A stretch of DNA of 64,000 nucleotides, taken from NCBI RefSeq assembly GCF_013128195.2, contig NZ_CP053452.2:4402001-4466000 (forward strand). The letters are read 5' to 3'. The notes beneath the pieces are model-generated. The model worked only from the letters and a program-made list of their open reading frames with translations, did no database searches and was not told the DNA's origin. This DNA comes from Frigoriglobus tundricola (GTDB lineage: Bacteria; Planctomycetota; Planctomycetia; Gemmatales; Gemmataceae). Positions 1-9,565 of this stretch are shown here, one piece after another; the stretch's first letter is position 1, and every line of letters starts with the position of its first letter. A program made the translations under genes and the position numbers.

Positions 1-2188
1 ACCACAGGAACTCGTCCATCAGGTCGGTCGGCCCCTGGCCGGTCACCAGGGCCTGCCCGCTGACGACCCGCACGTATGCCGGGCCGGTGGCGGTCCCCCC
101 GATAATGTCGGCGTACCCGTCGCCGTTGATGTCGCCCACTGTGAGGTTGACGCCGAGGAGGTACTGCGGCGGGTACAGGAAGTAGTCGGGGATCAGTTTC
201 TGGACCCCGAGGCCCGTCGCGAGGGCGCGGCCGTCGAACGTGGAGATCAGCGGCACCCCGTTCCCGGGCGCGGTCACGATGTCGGCGTACCCGTCGCCGT
301 TGATGTCGCCGACCGCCACTCTCGCGCCGCCCGGGGTTCCTGCCGGGAACGCGAAGAACGCAGCGAGAACGTTCAGGCCGTGCCCGTCGAGGACGGCCAC
401 GACCGGTAGGGCGATCTGGTCCGTGCCGAGAACGATGTCGGGGTGCCCGGGGCCGTACACGTCGCCGGCCGCGACGAAGAACCCGCCGGTGTAGCCGGGG
501 AACGGATCGGCGCTGGCGATCGGCGCGCCCGTCGCGCCGTCGAAGACGCGGATCACCCCTTCGGCGCCGGCCGCGGGGACGGTGATGAGGTCGGGGACGC
601 CGTCGCCGTTCAAATCGGCCAGCGCGAACCGGACGCCGCCGGTGTAGCTCGGTCCGTACGGCGTGACGGAAAAGGCCAGGCTCCCGTCCGGGCGGAACAC
701 GAACACCTGCGACGCATACGGCCCGGAATCCAGCGCCACCGCCCAGCCGGTCGGGACGGCGGCCTGGGCCACCGGCGCCGCGGGGGGCGGTGGCGGCACG
801 GCGGGCGGGACGACCGGCGGGGTCGTGACGACCGGCGCGGCCGCCAGCCCGTATGGCAGGTTCACATTGGTCATCGCGTAACTGGCGCTGACCGGGTCGA
901 GGTTGCTGTCAACAGTGGTCGTGGCCACCAGCCCGGCGAAGGTGAGTTGCCCGCCGTACTCCGCCGCAACGGGATAGTAGAGCTGGTTGTGGATCGGGTC
1001 CGTCTGGGGGAAGACGGTTCGGAGGGACCAGGCCGAGCCGGCGAGCGTCGCCACCCGGATCTGCCCGGAGAACTCGTTGGCGTGGCTGACCGTCAAGTGC
1101 TGGGCGCCTTCGTCGGAGAAGACGATGTTCGGCCGCCCCTGGGCGTCGAAGAACAACTGCGGGGCGAACCCGGTGTAGTGCGGGCCGTCGGCCCCGACGT
1201 AGCCGCCCGGGCCGTTCGCCACCACCGCACTCGTCCAGGTGCCGTTCGCGAGCGTGTGGTACAGCAGCTCCGAACCTTCGGGCGACCCCGTCGCGTACCG
1301 CTGGACGTAATAGCTCGCGATCGCCACCTGACCGGTGGGCGACACGGCGATGCTCGCGCCCAGCCCGGCGTCCGCGGGGCCGCCGTTGATCGGCGCCTGC
1401 ACCACCTGGGTCGCCCACGACCCGCCGCTGTTGGTGGCGTACATGAGCGTGCTATCGATCGTGGAGAACGCCCCGGCGATGTAGAACTCCGGCGTGTACG
1501 CGACGTGGGCGTGGTTCGCCGCGTCCACGGCCAGCGAGATGAACCGGGGCGCCCACCGCGCACCCGATTCCCACACGTCCTGGTTCAGGTCGGCGGTGGT
1601 CGCGATCGCGGCGAACGACCACGCCCCGCCGGCGTTCGTGGCGTAGTTCAGCGTCCCGGTGCCGAAGTTGCTGACCCCCGTTGCGGCCACGCTCGTTTCG
1701 GTGAACACGAAGCTGATCGAGCCGTTCGGGCCGGCGGCGGCCACCAGCGTGTTCGGTCCCCACAGGCTCTGCATCGGCGGCGCGATCGTTTCGACCTTCT
1801 GCCACCCGGCGCTGGTCCGCTCGAAGTGCTCGATGCGGGTCGCGTACAGGCTCCCGTTCCACTGTTTCTCCAGGAGCAGCACGTGTGCGGTGCCGTCGGA
1901 GGTGAACACGAGCTGCGCGGCCCGCGCCGCGTCCTCCACCTGCGCGGCGGAACCGTACTGGCTCCGGGTGAACGTGGCGGCCGTGGTGACCGTCGTGTCC
2001 TGCCAGGCGCCGGCGACGCGGTCCTGGAACACGAGCGCGTTGCCGTTCCAGACCAGTTCCGCGAGTTCGCCCGTGGGGCTGTACTGGAGGTAGTTGAACT
2101 GCCCGGCGGGCACGACCGAACCGGCGGGGGTGAGGCGGTCTTCGAGCCGTTCGGCCTGGAGCGCGGGCGAGGGCGCGCGACAGTGCAT
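1..2188 (-). CDS. Secreted FG-GAP/VCBS repeat protein, C-terminus beyond the window edge
   Basis: The frame is open from an ATG at 2188 to the window edge (at least 729 codons); an in-frame stop at 2192-2194 lies one codon upstream, so the start is well fixed. The N-terminus carries ERLEDRLTPAG, a short motif found near the start of many Gemmata extracellular proteins. Residues about 20-440 repeat units such as YATNSGGSWATQVV that look like a BNR-type beta-propeller. A proline-rich linker follows at about 446-475, and then calcium-binding-like FG-GAP repeats (DLNGDGVPDLI, VGDINGDGYADIV, VGDINGDGYADII). The family is usually cell-surface or secreted; ligand and role are unknown. A long plus-strand frame over the same DNA (443-2269) is an antisense artefact. 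Confidence 0.85.
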   Translation of the reverse strand, partial: MHCRAPSPALQAERLEDRLTPAGSVVPAGQFNYLQYSPTGELAELVWNGNALVFQDRVAGAWQDTTVTTAATFTRSQYGSAAQVEDAARAAQLVFTSDGTAHVLLLEKQWNGSLYATRIEHFERTSAGWQKVETIAPPMQSLWGPNTLVAAAGPNGSISFVFTETSVAATGVSNFGTGTLNYATNAGGAWSFAAIATTADLNQDVWESGARWAPRFISLAVDAANHAHVAYTPEFYIAGAFSTIDSTLMYATNSGGSWATQVVQAPINGGPADAGLGASIAVSPTGQVAIASYYVQRYATGSPEGSELLYHTLANGTWTSAVVANGPGGYVGADGPHYTGFAPQLFFDAQGRPNIVFSDEGAQHLTVSHANEFSGQIRVATLAGSAWSLRTVFPQTDPIHNQLYYPVAAEYGGQLTFAGLVATTTVDSNLDPVSASYAMTNVNLPYGLAAAPVVTTPPVVPPAVPPPPPAAPVAQAAVPTGWAVALDSGPYASQVFVFRPDGSLAFSVTPYGPSYTGGVRFALADLNGDGVPDLITVPAAGAEGVIRVFDGATGAPIASADPFPGYTGGFFVAAGDVYGPGHPDIVLGTDQIALPVVAVLDGHGLNVLAAFFAFPAGTPGGARVAVGDINGDGYADIVTAPGNGVPLISTFDGRALATGLGVQKLIPDYFLYPPQYLLGVNLTVGDINGDGYADIIGGTATGPAYVRVVSGQALVTGQGPTDLMDEFLW

Positions 2189-2428
2189 CGATCACCTGTC
2201 CGGGGGCGGGTTCGTGTGGGGGGACCGCGCGACCTCGACCGGGGTCGCTTCGCATTTGGGGTGAGGTGAGTGTAAATCGTCACGGTGGCCGAAGAGAAGG
2301 CGGTGAGCCCCGTCACATCCGCGCTCACTGTCGAAGTCCCCGCCCGTGACCGGCCCGATCGGCACCGGTTCGCCGGCCGCACCCGTCCCCCGATCCCCGC
2401 CGCGCTCCCTGACCGGTGCGACCGCACC

Positions 2429-2434
2429 TAGAAT
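2429..2434 (+). promoter_or_regulatory. Possible -10 element (TAGAAT) for a leaderless ABC mRNA
   Basis: TAGAAT lies six bases before the ATG at 2441, so transcription would begin at or next to the start codon. No convincing -35 box is spaced at 16-18 bases, so this is tentative. Confidence 0.3.
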
Positions 2435-2440
2435 GGGGGC

Positions 2441-3478
2441 ATGGAACACCCGGCGATCCGCACCGACGGACTGACCCGCACATATCGCAAACCGCGCAAG
2501 CGGCGCTGGCCCTGGTCGAAGCCGCGATCCGCCGCGGACGAGCCCCAGGACTTCGTGGCCCTCAACGGGGTGTCGCTCGAGGTGCGGCCGGGCGAACTGT
2601 TCGGGCTGCTCGGGCCGAACGGGGCGGGCAAGACGACGCTCATCAAGATCCTCACGACGCTACTCGGCCCGACGAGCGGCACGGCCCGCGTGGACGGCCT
2701 CGACGTGGTCGCCGACGCCGCGGCGGTCCGCCCGCGCATTAACATGGTGTCCGGCGGCGAGTCCAGCGGGTACGGCATCCTGAACGTGCGCGAGAACCTG
2801 TGGCTGTTCGCCCGCATCTACGGCGTCCCGACCGCGGTCGCCGAGGCGCGCATCGACAAGATGCTCGGGGTGGTCGGCCTGGCGGACAAGGCCACGAGTC
2901 GCATCAGCCACCTGTCCACCGGGCAGCGGCAGAAGATGAACTTTTGTCGCGGCTTCATCACCGATCCCAAGATCCTGTTCCTCGACGAGCCGACGCTGGG
3001 CCTGGACGTGACCAGCGCGCGGGCCATCCGCGGCTTCGTGAAGGAGTGGATCAAGGAGAAGCCCGACCGCACGCTGCTGCTCACGACGCACTACATGGCG
3101 GAAGCGGACGAACTGTGCGACCGCCTGGCGATCATTGATCGGGGAAAGGTGCTGGCGTGCGACACGCCGGCGAACCTGAAGCGCCAGGTGCAGAAGTACC
3201 CGCTGTACGAGCTGACGCTCGCCCCGAGCGCGAACGGCTGGGCCGAGGTCGGCCGGCTGCCCGGCGTCCACCAGAGTACCGTGACCAGCACGCCGACCAC
3301 GGTGGAGCTGAAGCTGTCGCTCTTCGAGGAACCGGTGATCGGGGCCGTGGTGCAATCGCTGGTGACCGCGGGCGGGCGCATCCTGGCCATGAAGAAGGTC
3401 GAGCCGACGCTGGAAGACGTGTTCATCGAACTGGTGGGCCACGGGTTGGCGGAAGACGACCCGGGAGCGAAGGGGTGA
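2441..3478 (+). CDS. ABC transporter ATP-binding protein, ABC-2/DrrA type
   Basis: This 345-residue cytoplasmic ATPase would power the permease encoded 57 bases downstream. Visible motifs are Walker A GPNGAGKTT (about residue 64), an ABC signature of the variant form LSTGQRQKM, Walker B ILFLDEPTLGLD, and a TTHYMAEADELCDRL switch region. The last about 80 residues match the accessory C-terminal domain common in DrrA/NatA-like ATPases. A basic insert sits before the first beta strand (KPRKRRWPWSKPRS). The substrate cannot be told from sequence; drug, lipid or polysaccharide export are all possible. Confidence 0.93.
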   Translation: MEHPAIRTDGLTRTYRKPRKRRWPWSKPRSAADEPQDFVALNGVSLEVRPGELFGLLGPNGAGKTTLIKILTTLLGPTSGTARVDGLDVVADAAAVRPRINMVSGGESSGYGILNVRENLWLFARIYGVPTAVAEARIDKMLGVVGLADKATSRISHLSTGQRQKMNFCRGFITDPKILFLDEPTLGLDVTSARAIRGFVKEWIKEKPDRTLLLTTHYMAEADELCDRLAIIDRGKVLACDTPANLKRQVQKYPLYELTLAPSANGWAEVGRLPGVHQSTVTSTPTTVELKLSLFEEPVIGAVVQSLVTAGGRILAMKKVEPTLEDVFIELVGHGLAEDDPGAKG

Positions 3479-3535
3479 GCCGCGGGTCGGCGGCTCCGCG
3501 AACCCCGCACCTGGTGGCGCCCAAATGAGGAACCC

Positions 3536-4345
3536 ATGCCCACGCCGTTCAAACTGTTCTTCGCCGCGGTCGGCGCGCGAACGTACCCGCGGGTCGCGTG
3601 GCTGTTCCGCAGCAACTCGTGGATGGTTCAGGAAACGGTGCTGCCGGTCCTCGCCGTGTCGGCGTTCGTGTACGCGTACCGGGCGATGGGCGCGCGCCCG
3701 GAGTTCGCCGGGTACATCGTACTCGGGGCGGCGATGACCACGTTCTGGCTGAACGTGCTGTGGGGGATGGGCGCGCAACTGTACTGGGAGCGCGACTCCG
3801 GCAACCTCGAACTGTACATCATGTCGCCGGCGCCCATGACGGCGATCCTCACCGGCATGGCGATCGGCGGCATGCTGACCACGATCATCCGCGCCGCGGC
3901 GATCTCGGTCGCGGGCGTGCTCCTGTTCGACGTGCCGGTGGACCCGTCGAGCTGGTGGCTGCTCGGGCTGGGGTTCGCGGTGACGCTCGCGGCGCTGTAC
4001 GGGCTGGGGATGCTGTTCGCGTCGCTGTTCCTGTTGTGGGGCCGCGAGGCGTGGCACCTCGTGAGCCTGTTGCAGGAACCGGTGTACCTGCTGAGCGGCA
4101 CGAACTTCCCGATCTCGGTGCTGCCGCGGGCGGTCGCGGTCGTCGCCAGCGCGATCCCACTGACGCTCGGCATGGACGCGATGCGCCAGGTCCTCTTCCG
4201 CGCGCCGGGCCTCTTCGACGTGTGGGGGGAGATCGGCGTTCTGGCCGGACTGGCGGTGGTGTTCTTCTTCGCCGCCCGCCGGGGCCTGCGGTACCTCGAG
4301 CGCCGCGCCCGCGAAGAGGGGAAGCTGTCCGTGCGGTGGCAGTGA
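3536..4345 (+). CDS. ABC-2 type permease
   Basis: A 269-residue integral membrane protein with about six hydrophobic segments (for example IVLGAAMTTFWLNVLWGMG, MAIGGMLTTIIRAAAISVAG, and a C-terminal VLAGLAVVFFFAARRG). It follows the ATPase gene after 57 bases, which is the standard two-gene exporter arrangement, and would form the transmembrane pore as a dimer. The ATG at 3536 follows a short AGGAACC stretch. Membrane topology and context support the family; specificity is not inferable. Confidence 0.88.
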   Translation: MPTPFKLFFAAVGARTYPRVAWLFRSNSWMVQETVLPVLAVSAFVYAYRAMGARPEFAGYIVLGAAMTTFWLNVLWGMGAQLYWERDSGNLELYIMSPAPMTAILTGMAIGGMLTTIIRAAAISVAGVLLFDVPVDPSSWWLLGLGFAVTLAALYGLGMLFASLFLLWGREAWHLVSLLQEPVYLLSGTNFPISVLPRAVAVVASAIPLTLGMDAMRQVLFRAPGLFDVWGEIGVLAGLAVVFFFAARRGLRYLERRAREEGKLSVRWQ

Positions 4346-4538
4346 GGCCAACTCCCCAGCGAGCGAGCCGCGAGCCCGCCGGTGCTACGAACGCCCAACA
4401 ACCGGCACGGGCGCGGGTTTCCGAATGTCGGGCTCGCGAACGCGGGTGAATCGCACCGGCGGGCTCACGCCGCGCCGCTCGCCGAGCCGGTGTGGCGACC
4501 GTTCTTGTCGGCGCCGCGACCCGGGCCGAATCGGGGGG

Positions 4539-4566
4539 CTGACGACCCGCGCGGCTTTCTTAGAAT
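4539..4566 (+). promoter_or_regulatory. Possible promoter of the oxidoreductase gene
   Basis: CTGACG (4539-4544), 16 bases, then TAGAAT (4561-4566). Both boxes are imperfect matches to the housekeeping consensus. A start near 4573 would leave a 40-base leader containing the GGAG ribosome site at 4602. Confidence 0.35.
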
Positions 4567-4612
4567 CTCCGGCACGTTTCCTCTTCCCGACCCTCTTCCT
4601 CGGAGTCCCACC

Positions 4613-5800
4613 GTGCCGACCAACGCGCCGCTCAACCGCAAACTCCGCATGGGCCTCATCGGCGGCGGACAGGGTTCCTTCATCGGCCGCGTTCACGCCA
4701 CCGCCGCCGTACTCGACAACCGCGCCGCCCTCGTTGCCGGGGCGCTGTCCAGCGACCCCGTCCGGGCGAAAGCGTCGGCGGCGGACTACGACATCCCGGC
4801 CGAGCGCGCCTACGCCTCCTACAAGGAGATGGCCGAGACCGAGGCCCAGCGCGCCGACAAGGTGGACTTCGTCTCCGTCGCCACGCCCAACCACACGCAC
4901 TTCGAGATCGCCAAGACCTTCGTGGAGGCCGGCTTCAACGTCGTCTGCGACAAGCCGCTGACGCTCGACCTCCCGCAGGCCGAGGAACTGCTGAAGGTGG
5001 TCGAGACGAGCGGCGTGGTGTTCGCCGTCACGCACAACTACACCGGTTACCCGCTCGTGCGCCAGGCCCGCGAGATGGTGCTGAGCGGCGAACTGGGCGA
5101 GATCAACGCGATCCGCTCCAACTACATCCAGGGCTGGCTCCGCACCCGGCTCGAAGCGAGCGACCAGAAGCAGGCCAAGTGGCGCACCGACCCGAAGCAG
5201 AGCGGCGCCGCCGGGTGCTTCGGCGACATCGGTACGCACGCGTACAACCTCGGCCGCTTCATCACCGGTCTGCTGCCGAAGGAGCTCTCCTGCTCCCTGA
5301 AGATCTTCGAGGAGGGCCGGGCGCTCGACGACTACGGCGTGGCGCTCGTGCGGTTCGAGAACGGGGCGCTGGCCACCGTCACCGCGAGCCAGATCTCGCA
5401 CGGCCGCGAGAACGACCTGTTCATCGAAGTGGACGGCACGAAGGGCGCGATCGAGTGGCACCAGGAGGAGCCGAACAAGCTCCTGGTGCGGAAGAACGGC
5501 GAGCCCCACAAGCTGTACACCCGCAACGGCGGCCCGTACCTCGGTGCGGCCCAGGCCAGCAGCGTCCGCCTGCCGAGCGGCCACCCGGAAGCGTTCTTCG
5601 AGGCGTTCGCTAACGTTTACGGCACGGCCTACGACGCGATGGTGAAGCGGGACGCCGGTCAGAAATTCGAGACGGTCAACACGATCTACCCGAACGTGTA
5701 CGATGGCGTGGAGGGGATGCTGTTCATCACGCAGTGCGTCGAGAGCAGCAAGCACAACGGCGGCTGGGTGCCGTTCCGCCACCCGAAGAGCCGGAAGTGA
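4613..5800 (+). CDS. Gfo/Idh/MocA family oxidoreductase
   Basis: A predicted NAD(P)-dependent sugar or polyol dehydrogenase of 395 residues. The N-terminal Rossmann fold has GLIGGGQGSFIGRVH; CDKPLTLDLPQAEELL corresponds to the family's EKP motif; and GAAGCFGDIGTHAYNLGRF carries the catalytic D and H. I choose the GTG at 4613 because GGAG lies eight bases upstream and the Rossmann strand begins 12 residues later. The open frame extends to 4382 but that extension is low-complexity and lacks family similarity. Planctomycetes carry many members and the substrate is unknown. Confidence 0.9.
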   Translation: MPTNAPLNRKLRMGLIGGGQGSFIGRVHATAAVLDNRAALVAGALSSDPVRAKASAADYDIPAERAYASYKEMAETEAQRADKVDFVSVATPNHTHFEIAKTFVEAGFNVVCDKPLTLDLPQAEELLKVVETSGVVFAVTHNYTGYPLVRQAREMVLSGELGEINAIRSNYIQGWLRTRLEASDQKQAKWRTDPKQSGAAGCFGDIGTHAYNLGRFITGLLPKELSCSLKIFEEGRALDDYGVALVRFENGALATVTASQISHGRENDLFIEVDGTKGAIEWHQEEPNKLLVRKNGEPHKLYTRNGGPYLGAAQASSVRLPSGHPEAFFEAFANVYGTAYDAMVKRDAGQKFETVNTIYPNVYDGVEGMLFITQCVESSKHNGGWVPFRHPKSRK

Positions 5801-5829
5801 TGTGAGTTCGACCCGCAAGGGGCTTTATC

Positions 5830-6684
5830 ATGCCGCGACGCTACGTTCTCGTTCTCGTCGCGGTCACGCTCGTGGTCCTTGGCGCGGGATTGTTGTTCAC
5901 GGCGGTGTCTCGCGTGCGCGAAGCCGCCGCACGCATGGCCTGCACCAGCCACTTCAAGCAGTGGGCGCTCGCGCTGCACAACTATGCAGCCTTGTTCCCA
6001 GACGAGCGCGGTACGAAGAAGCTCGATGCATTTCCCGCCGGAACAGTTCCGAATTCCGTTCTTCCGCCCGAGGAGCGGTTGAGCTGGTGGGTTCCGGTGC
6101 TGCCATTTATGGAACAGGGCGCTGTCTGCGACCAGTTCGACCTGACAAGGGGGGCCGGCGATCCGCGCAACGCGGAACCCGTGAGCCACCGTTTACAGTG
6201 GCTTGTGTGCCCTTCGTCCGGCGAGTACGACCGCGGCACGCACGAATGGAAGTCGGCAGCTCCGCTCACGCATTACGTCGGCGTAGCCGGGGTCGGCCCG
6301 GACGCGGCGACACTTCCCCTCGGCCATCCGCGCGCCGGCGTCTTCGGCTATGACCGACGCACGGCGTTTCTCGGCGACTTCCCCGACGGCGTCTCGAACA
6401 CGCTGCTTCTCATCGAAACGGCGCAGACCCCCGGCCACTGGGCGTACGGCGGCGCCGCGACCGTGCGCGCGTTTGCGCCGGACATGGCGCCGTACATCGG
6501 GCCGGGTCGGCCGTTCGGCGGCTGGCACAACGGCACCCCGGTGCTGTTCGGACAGCGCACGCACACGTGCGTCGTGGCGATGGCCGATGGCGCGGTGCGC
6601 TCGTTCAGCAACGCGACCGCGCCGGAGGTACTTGAAGCACTCGCCACGGTCGCAGGTCACGAATCACTTCCCGCGGACTGGTAG
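5830..6684 (+). CDS. DUF1559-like protein without a prepilin signal
   Basis: 284 residues. A single N-terminal hydrophobic helix (VLVLVAVTLVVLGAGLLF) runs into SRVREAAARMACTSHFKQ, the hallmark that follows the pseudopilin helix in planctomycete DUF1559 proteins. The usual prepilin cleavage motif FTLIELLVV is missing, so it may be membrane-anchored rather than assembled into a pseudopilus. The C-terminus has HTCVVAMADGAVRSF, a shortened relative of the H-X9-DG motif. Function is unknown. The gene stands alone between the oxidoreductase and the sigma factor. Confidence 0.75.
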   Translation: MPRRYVLVLVAVTLVVLGAGLLFTAVSRVREAAARMACTSHFKQWALALHNYAALFPDERGTKKLDAFPAGTVPNSVLPPEERLSWWVPVLPFMEQGAVCDQFDLTRGAGDPRNAEPVSHRLQWLVCPSSGEYDRGTHEWKSAAPLTHYVGVAGVGPDAATLPLGHPRAGVFGYDRRTAFLGDFPDGVSNTLLLIETAQTPGHWAYGGAATVRAFAPDMAPYIGPGRPFGGWHNGTPVLFGQRTHTCVVAMADGAVRSFSNATAPEVLEALATVAGHESLPADW

Positions 6685-6758
6685 CCGCAATTTTTTCGCA
6701 GATGTGAACCGCGCTGTCGCGCCTCTTTATTGCGGTTAAAACAACCGCGGGTTCTTCG

Positions 6759-8423
6759 ATGCCCCCAACGCCGATCCTTCACGCCCTGTCCGTCGCCATC
6801 GGGGCCGACACGGCCCCGGACTCCGAACTGCTCCGGCGGTTCGCGGACGGGAACGACCGGACCGCGTTCGAACTGGTCGTCCGCCGGCACGCCGAACTGG
6901 TGTGGGGCGTCTGCCGGGCGACGCTGCCGCACGATCTGCACGCGGCCGAAGACGCGTTCCAGGCCACGTTCCTCGCCCTCGCCCGGCGGGCCGCCTCGGT
7001 CCGCGACGGCTCGGCGGCCGGCTGGCTGTTCCGCGTCGCGCGGAACGCGGCCGGTCGCGCGAGCGCCCGCAGTGCCCGGCGCCGGACCGAACCGCTACCC
7101 GACCGGCAGGCCGCGGACGCGCCATCGGTTGAAGAGACCGCGGCCGTGCGCGAACGGGCGCCGGTCGTGATCGAAGAAGTGGACCGGCTCGCCGCCGTGC
7201 TCCGCGAGCCCGTCGTGCTGTGTTTCTTCGAGGGCTGCACGCACGCCGAGGCCGCGGCCCGGCTCGGCTGGCCGGTGGGCACCGTCGCGAGTCGGCTGGC
7301 GCGAGCCAAAGACCTCCTGCGCGCCCGGCTCGTGCGCCGCGGGGTCACGCTGCCATCAGCGGGAGTAGGGGCGGTGCTGGCGGCGGACGGTGCGAGCGCC
7401 GCGCCCGTCCGCCACGTTCTCGGGATCGTCGGCGCCCCGGTCGGCAGGATTCCGCCGGGGGTTCTTTCTCTCACGCAAGGAGTGCTATCAGCCATGCGAT
7501 TCGCACAACTCAAGACTGCTGTCGTGGTCGTCGTGCTCGCCGCCGGGTTGGCGGCGGGCGCCGCCGTGCCGCGGACCGGGTCCGCGGCGCCGACCAGCGA
7601 TCGCGCCACGCTCGCCCGGCCCGCCGCGTCACGCGCCCCGCAGAAGGACAAGCCGGACCCGAAGGAGCGGGAGGCGAAGGAGCTGAAAGCCCTCAAGGGC
7701 GAGTGGCGGGCCGTGGAAATCGAGGCGGACGGAATGAAACTCAGCGAGGTCGGATCAGCCGCGATCGTCGCGACCGTCCGAGCGACCTTCTCCGACAATG
7801 ATTTCCGGTTCTCCATGATGGGTAACAAAGGGGACTTCAAGCTGGCCCTCGCGCTCGCCGAGTCCCCGCACCGCATCAACCTGACAGTGCAGGGCGGGGG
7901 CGAAAATCCTGATGCGGGCAAGGTCGTTCATGGGATCTACGAGCGGACCGGCGATACGCTCAAATTTTCCTTCGATCCGAAAAAAACGCCGACGAAGTTC
8001 AAGGCCGGTGCGGGGCAGAGCTTCTTCATCATGGAGCGAATCAAGGACGAGGGGGAGGAACTGAAGGCGCTCGCGGGCGAATGGAAGAACGCCAAGCCGA
8101 GTACTGCCGAGCAAGTACACGCCGGAACTGAGGACTTCGCGATAACGCTGAACATTGAGCAGGCGAGTGCGCGAATAAAGAGCGGAGAGGTCGATGAAAC
8201 GCTCGCGATCCGAGTCGACCCGTCGGCCGTCCCGCCGACGATCGACCTGGTCGCAACGGACGGCAAAGAAAACGGCACCAAGCTCGCCGGAGTTTACTTC
8301 CGACAGAGGGATAAATTGATGGTCTGCTTCTCCGCAGACGCTGAGGACGCGCCACGTCCAACCGAACTGAAGCCCGGTGACGGTCGGATGTTCCTCGTCC
8401 TCGAACGCGCCCCGAAGAAGTGA
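6759..8423 (+). CDS. ECF RNA polymerase sigma factor fused to a membrane segment and two TIGR03067 domains
   Basis: 554 residues. Region 2 (about 24-105; [17 protein letters not shown] and [13 protein letters not shown]) and region 4 (about 140-195; [20 protein letters not shown]) mark a planctomycete-type ECF sigma factor. A hydrophobic helix (about 251-270, [18 protein letters not shown]) and two copies of a TIGR03067-like domain ([31 protein letters not shown]) follow. The layout suggests a sigma factor tethered to the membrane with an exported sensor. An AAGGAG and an in-frame ATG at 7494 precede the helix, so the exported half might also be made separately. No anti-sigma gene is adjacent. 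Confidence 0.88.
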   Translation: MPPTPILHALSVAIGADTAPDSELLRRFADGNDRTAFELVVRRHAELVWGVCRATLPHDLHAAEDAFQATFLALARRAASVRDGSAAGWLFRVARNAAGRASARSARRRTEPLPDRQAADAPSVEETAAVRERAPVVIEEVDRLAAVLREPVVLCFFEGCTHAEAAARLGWPVGTVASRLARAKDLLRARLVRRGVTLPSAGVGAVLAADGASAAPVRHVLGIVGAPVGRIPPGVLSLTQGVLSAMRFAQLKTAVVVVVLAAGLAAGAAVPRTGSAAPTSDRATLARPAASRAPQKDKPDPKEREAKELKALKGEWRAVEIEADGMKLSEVGSAAIVATVRATFSDNDFRFSMMGNKGDFKLALALAESPHRINLTVQGGGENPDAGKVVHGIYERTGDTLKFSFDPKKTPTKFKAGAGQSFFIMERIKDEGEELKALAGEWKNAKPSTAEQVHAGTEDFAITLNIEQASARIKSGEVDETLAIRVDPSAVPPTIDLVATDGKENGTKLAGVYFRQRDKLMVCFSADAEDAPRPTELKPGDGRMFLVLERAPKK

Positions 8424-8433
8424 CCGCTCGCGT

Positions 8434-9483
8434 TCACCGCCCGGCGAGTGCCGCGGACAGTTCGCGGGCGAACCGGGCGGTGAACTTCGCCCCCCCGCCT
8501 TTGAGCAGGTGGTGCGAGTCGTAGAAATCGTTCTCGTCGTCCAGCCAGAACCGGGCGTCGATCACCGGCGTCCCGAACTCGCCCGCCGTCCGTGCGACGT
8601 ACTCGTCGAACGCCCGCAACCCGTCCGGATCGTACCAGCTCCGAAAGACCGGCCCCTCGGGCATCCGCAGCAGAACGACCGGGATGCCGTGTTCGGCCGC
8701 CTCGCGGAGCGTGTCCCGGAACGCCCGATCGGCGGCCGGGCGCACGGCCATCTTCTTCACGGCGCCGTTGGCCGCCATCGCGCTCGCCATGTACCGCGCG
8801 CGGTCCTCCGGGCTGAGGTCATTGAGGATGGAACTCCGGCCGCCGCGCGGGAGGGGCACTTCTTGACCGGCGAACGGGTCGTCCGCGCGAGCGAGGTCCC
8901 CGATCCGCTTGAACCGGTGCCGCAGGAAGTGGTACTCGTACCCGAACGGCGCGTCCGAGTAGGCGTGAACGAGGGGCATGTCCGCAAGGGCGAAGTGTGC
9001 GCAGACGAACCCCTCGTTCTCCCGCGTGAAAAACGTGGGCATCAGTTCGATCACCACCGCCGCCGGGCGCACGCCGTCGCGGAGCAGGTTGTGGAGGATC
9101 AACCGGGTGAGGGACGGCCCCGCGCCCATGTGCGCGGCGCTTACCCAGACCGGGCCGCCGGGCTCGTCGGGCATCTGTTCGGGTTGGAACCCGTGCAGCA
9201 CCCGGGAACTCCCGATGACGACCCCGAGCGGGCGGTCGGGGTGGTCCGCGGCGGTGGCTTTCACCACCCGTAACCGGACGAAGTAGTCGGTGTCGGTGAT
9301 CTCCGGCACCGCGGCCTCGACGGCCGCCCACACCCCGAGCAGCACCAGGACGAATGCGGGGGGGAAGAGCAACACCGCCCGCCGTGCGCGACGGGTCCGA
9401 GATGGGACCGGAGCGCGTGCCGGGGCAGCGCGAGGGGTCCAACGAAGGAACGCGGTCGTCAGCCGCGAAGCGGTCGCACGCAT
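8434..9483 (-). CDS. Membrane-anchored SGNH/DUF1574-like protein
   Basis: 349 residues with an Arg-rich N-terminus, one membrane helix at about 36-57 (VLLFPPAFVLVLLGVWAAV) and an extracytoplasmic domain. VIGSSRVLHGFQP resembles the block I serine region of SGNH-type esterases, and DSHHLLKGGGAKF near the C-terminus supplies a candidate Asp/His pair. Proteins of this kind often act in polysaccharide acetylation or cell-wall decoration, but no such genes are adjacent. It converges with the sigma factor gene, with 10 bases between them. Confidence 0.65.
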   Translation of the reverse strand: MRATASRLTTAFLRWTPRAAPARAPVPSRTRRARRAVLLFPPAFVLVLLGVWAAVEAAVPEITDTDYFVRLRVVKATAADHPDRPLGVVIGSSRVLHGFQPEQMPDEPGGPVWVSAAHMGAGPSLTRLILHNLLRDGVRPAAVVIELMPTFFTRENEGFVCAHFALADMPLVHAYSDAPFGYEYHFLRHRFKRIGDLARADDPFAGQEVPLPRGGRSSILNDLSPEDRARYMASAMAANGAVKKMAVRPAADRAFRDTLREAAEHGIPVVLLRMPEGPVFRSWYDPDGLRAFDEYVARTAGEFGTPVIDARFWLDDENDFYDSHHLLKGGGAKFTARFARELSAALAGR

Positions 9484-9489
9484 GGAATG

Positions 9490-9518
9490 TGTATTGACGA
9501 CCGCAAAGAACCTGTCAA
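9490..9518 (-). promoter_or_regulatory. Promoter of the SGNH-like gene, apparently leaderless
   Basis: On the minus strand TTGACA (9518-9513), 17 bases, then AATACA (9495-9490). The -35 box is perfect; the -10 box matches 3 of 6. The ATG at 9483 begins six bases after the -10 box. Confidence 0.45.
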
Positions 9519-9565
9519 GCGGAACAGCCCGCGGCGCGATCTCATCCGGCCGGACGGCGCGGGCC

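Noticed and set aside
443-2269. Plus-strand open frame of about 608 codons at the left edge
   Set aside because: Antisense to the FG-GAP protein; no recognisable motif.
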